Of a stretch of DNA of 39,947 bases, positions 39,818-39,947 are shown in pieces. Positions within the stretch are counted from its first letter, which is position 1. The number at the start of each line of letters is the position of its first letter. A model generated the notes under the pieces. It saw only the letters and a program-made list of their open reading frames with translations. It was not told where the DNA came from and made no database searches. The DNA is from Nitrososphaerota archaeon. GTDB taxonomy: Archaea; Thermoproteota; Nitrososphaeria; Nitrososphaerales; Nitrosopumilaceae. The stretch lies in contig JACZSC010000003.1 in assembly GCA_022574415.1 (NCBI GenBank), forward strand, positions 1 through 39,947, in the 5' to 3' direction. Both the position numbers and the translations under genes were made by a program.

Positions 39818-39947
39818 ACGAATCCTTTGTCGCTATGAATAAAATCTTTAGGTTATACTGATCATACACTAGAACATTACAAAGAATAAACACACTACAT
39901 TTGATACGAACTGTCTAAGATCTGATTTATCTAAAATTACTTCGCTA
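39818..39947 (+). promoter_or_regulatory. Right-edge intergenic region with GATACGAAC bipartite element
   Basis: ACATTTGATACGAACTGT (39897-39914) is followed 26 nt later by TTCGCTA (39941-39947), the same pair as upstream of the TlpA-like gene, where a TATA box and gene follow. By analogy a plus-strand gene should begin just beyond the window, divergent from nurA. The nurA promoter must also lie in this stretch. Confidence 0.45.

Overview
The window looks like chromosomal DNA of a marine ammonia-oxidising archaeon of the Nitrosopumilus type (Thaumarchaeota/Nitrososphaerota). The DNA is AT-rich and genes are tightly packed with short intergenic gaps. Many starts look leaderless, with a TATA-like box about 25-30 nt before the start codon. 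Lineage markers include two genes of the 3-hydroxypropionate/4-hydroxybutyrate (3HP/4HB) carbon-fixation cycle, a thaumarchaeal NirK-type copper protein, a divergent FtsZ, LysW-dependent lysine/arginine synthesis, archaeal riboflavin kinase and FAD synthase, Dph5, eL15/eL31/eL39, and a NurA-HerA-Mre11-Rad50 operon. No transposon, prophage, CRISPR array, rRNA or tRNA was recognised. No gene-free stretch exceeds 300 bases; the longest is about 220 bases.

Layout. 1-5246 (+): an ADP-forming 3-hydroxypropionyl-CoA synthetase cut by the left edge, 3-hydroxypropionyl-CoA dehydratase/crotonyl-CoA hydratase, an IscA/HesB protein, DnaG and CTP-dependent riboflavin kinase. 5247-16070 (-): FAD synthase and diphthine synthase fused to DUF357, then a lysine/arginine supercluster. 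In transcription order the supercluster is argG, lysW2, argX, lysY/argC, lysZ/argB, lysJ/argD, an Lrp-type regulator, then homocitrate synthase, lysW1, lysX and lysK. 16217-18769 (+): a nitrate/sulfonate/taurine-type ABC transporter. 18749-22598 (-): an MTHFR-like protein, a MetE split into two proteins, and an MFS transporter. 22674-24197 (+): a Nudix hydrolase, eL39 and eL31 with a long repeat tail. 24206-27863 (-): FtsZ-like protein, methylthiotransferase and class II fumarase. 27975-32216 (+): NirK, SerA, and two exported proteins sharing a domain on either side of eL15. 32206-39817 (-): a TlpA-like protein, a receiver-domain protein, a SHOCT protein, then rad50, mre11, herA and nurA, which are transcribed in the reverse of that order.

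The points I would check first are these. (1) There are two LysW carriers, and the lysine-side one ends in Gln instead of the Glu that normally carries the substrate. (2) A repeated element around GATACGAAC lies upstream of several genes in the same sense orientation. (3) The ABC transporter and nirK promoters share an upstream module with identical TATA-to-start spacing. (4) A structured, mutually exclusive hairpin region lies at 33551-33608. (5) The FtsZ-like protein has lost key catalytic signatures. (6) Methionine synthase is split next to an MTHFR-like gene. Functional calls rest on motif reading and remembered family knowledge. No database search was run.
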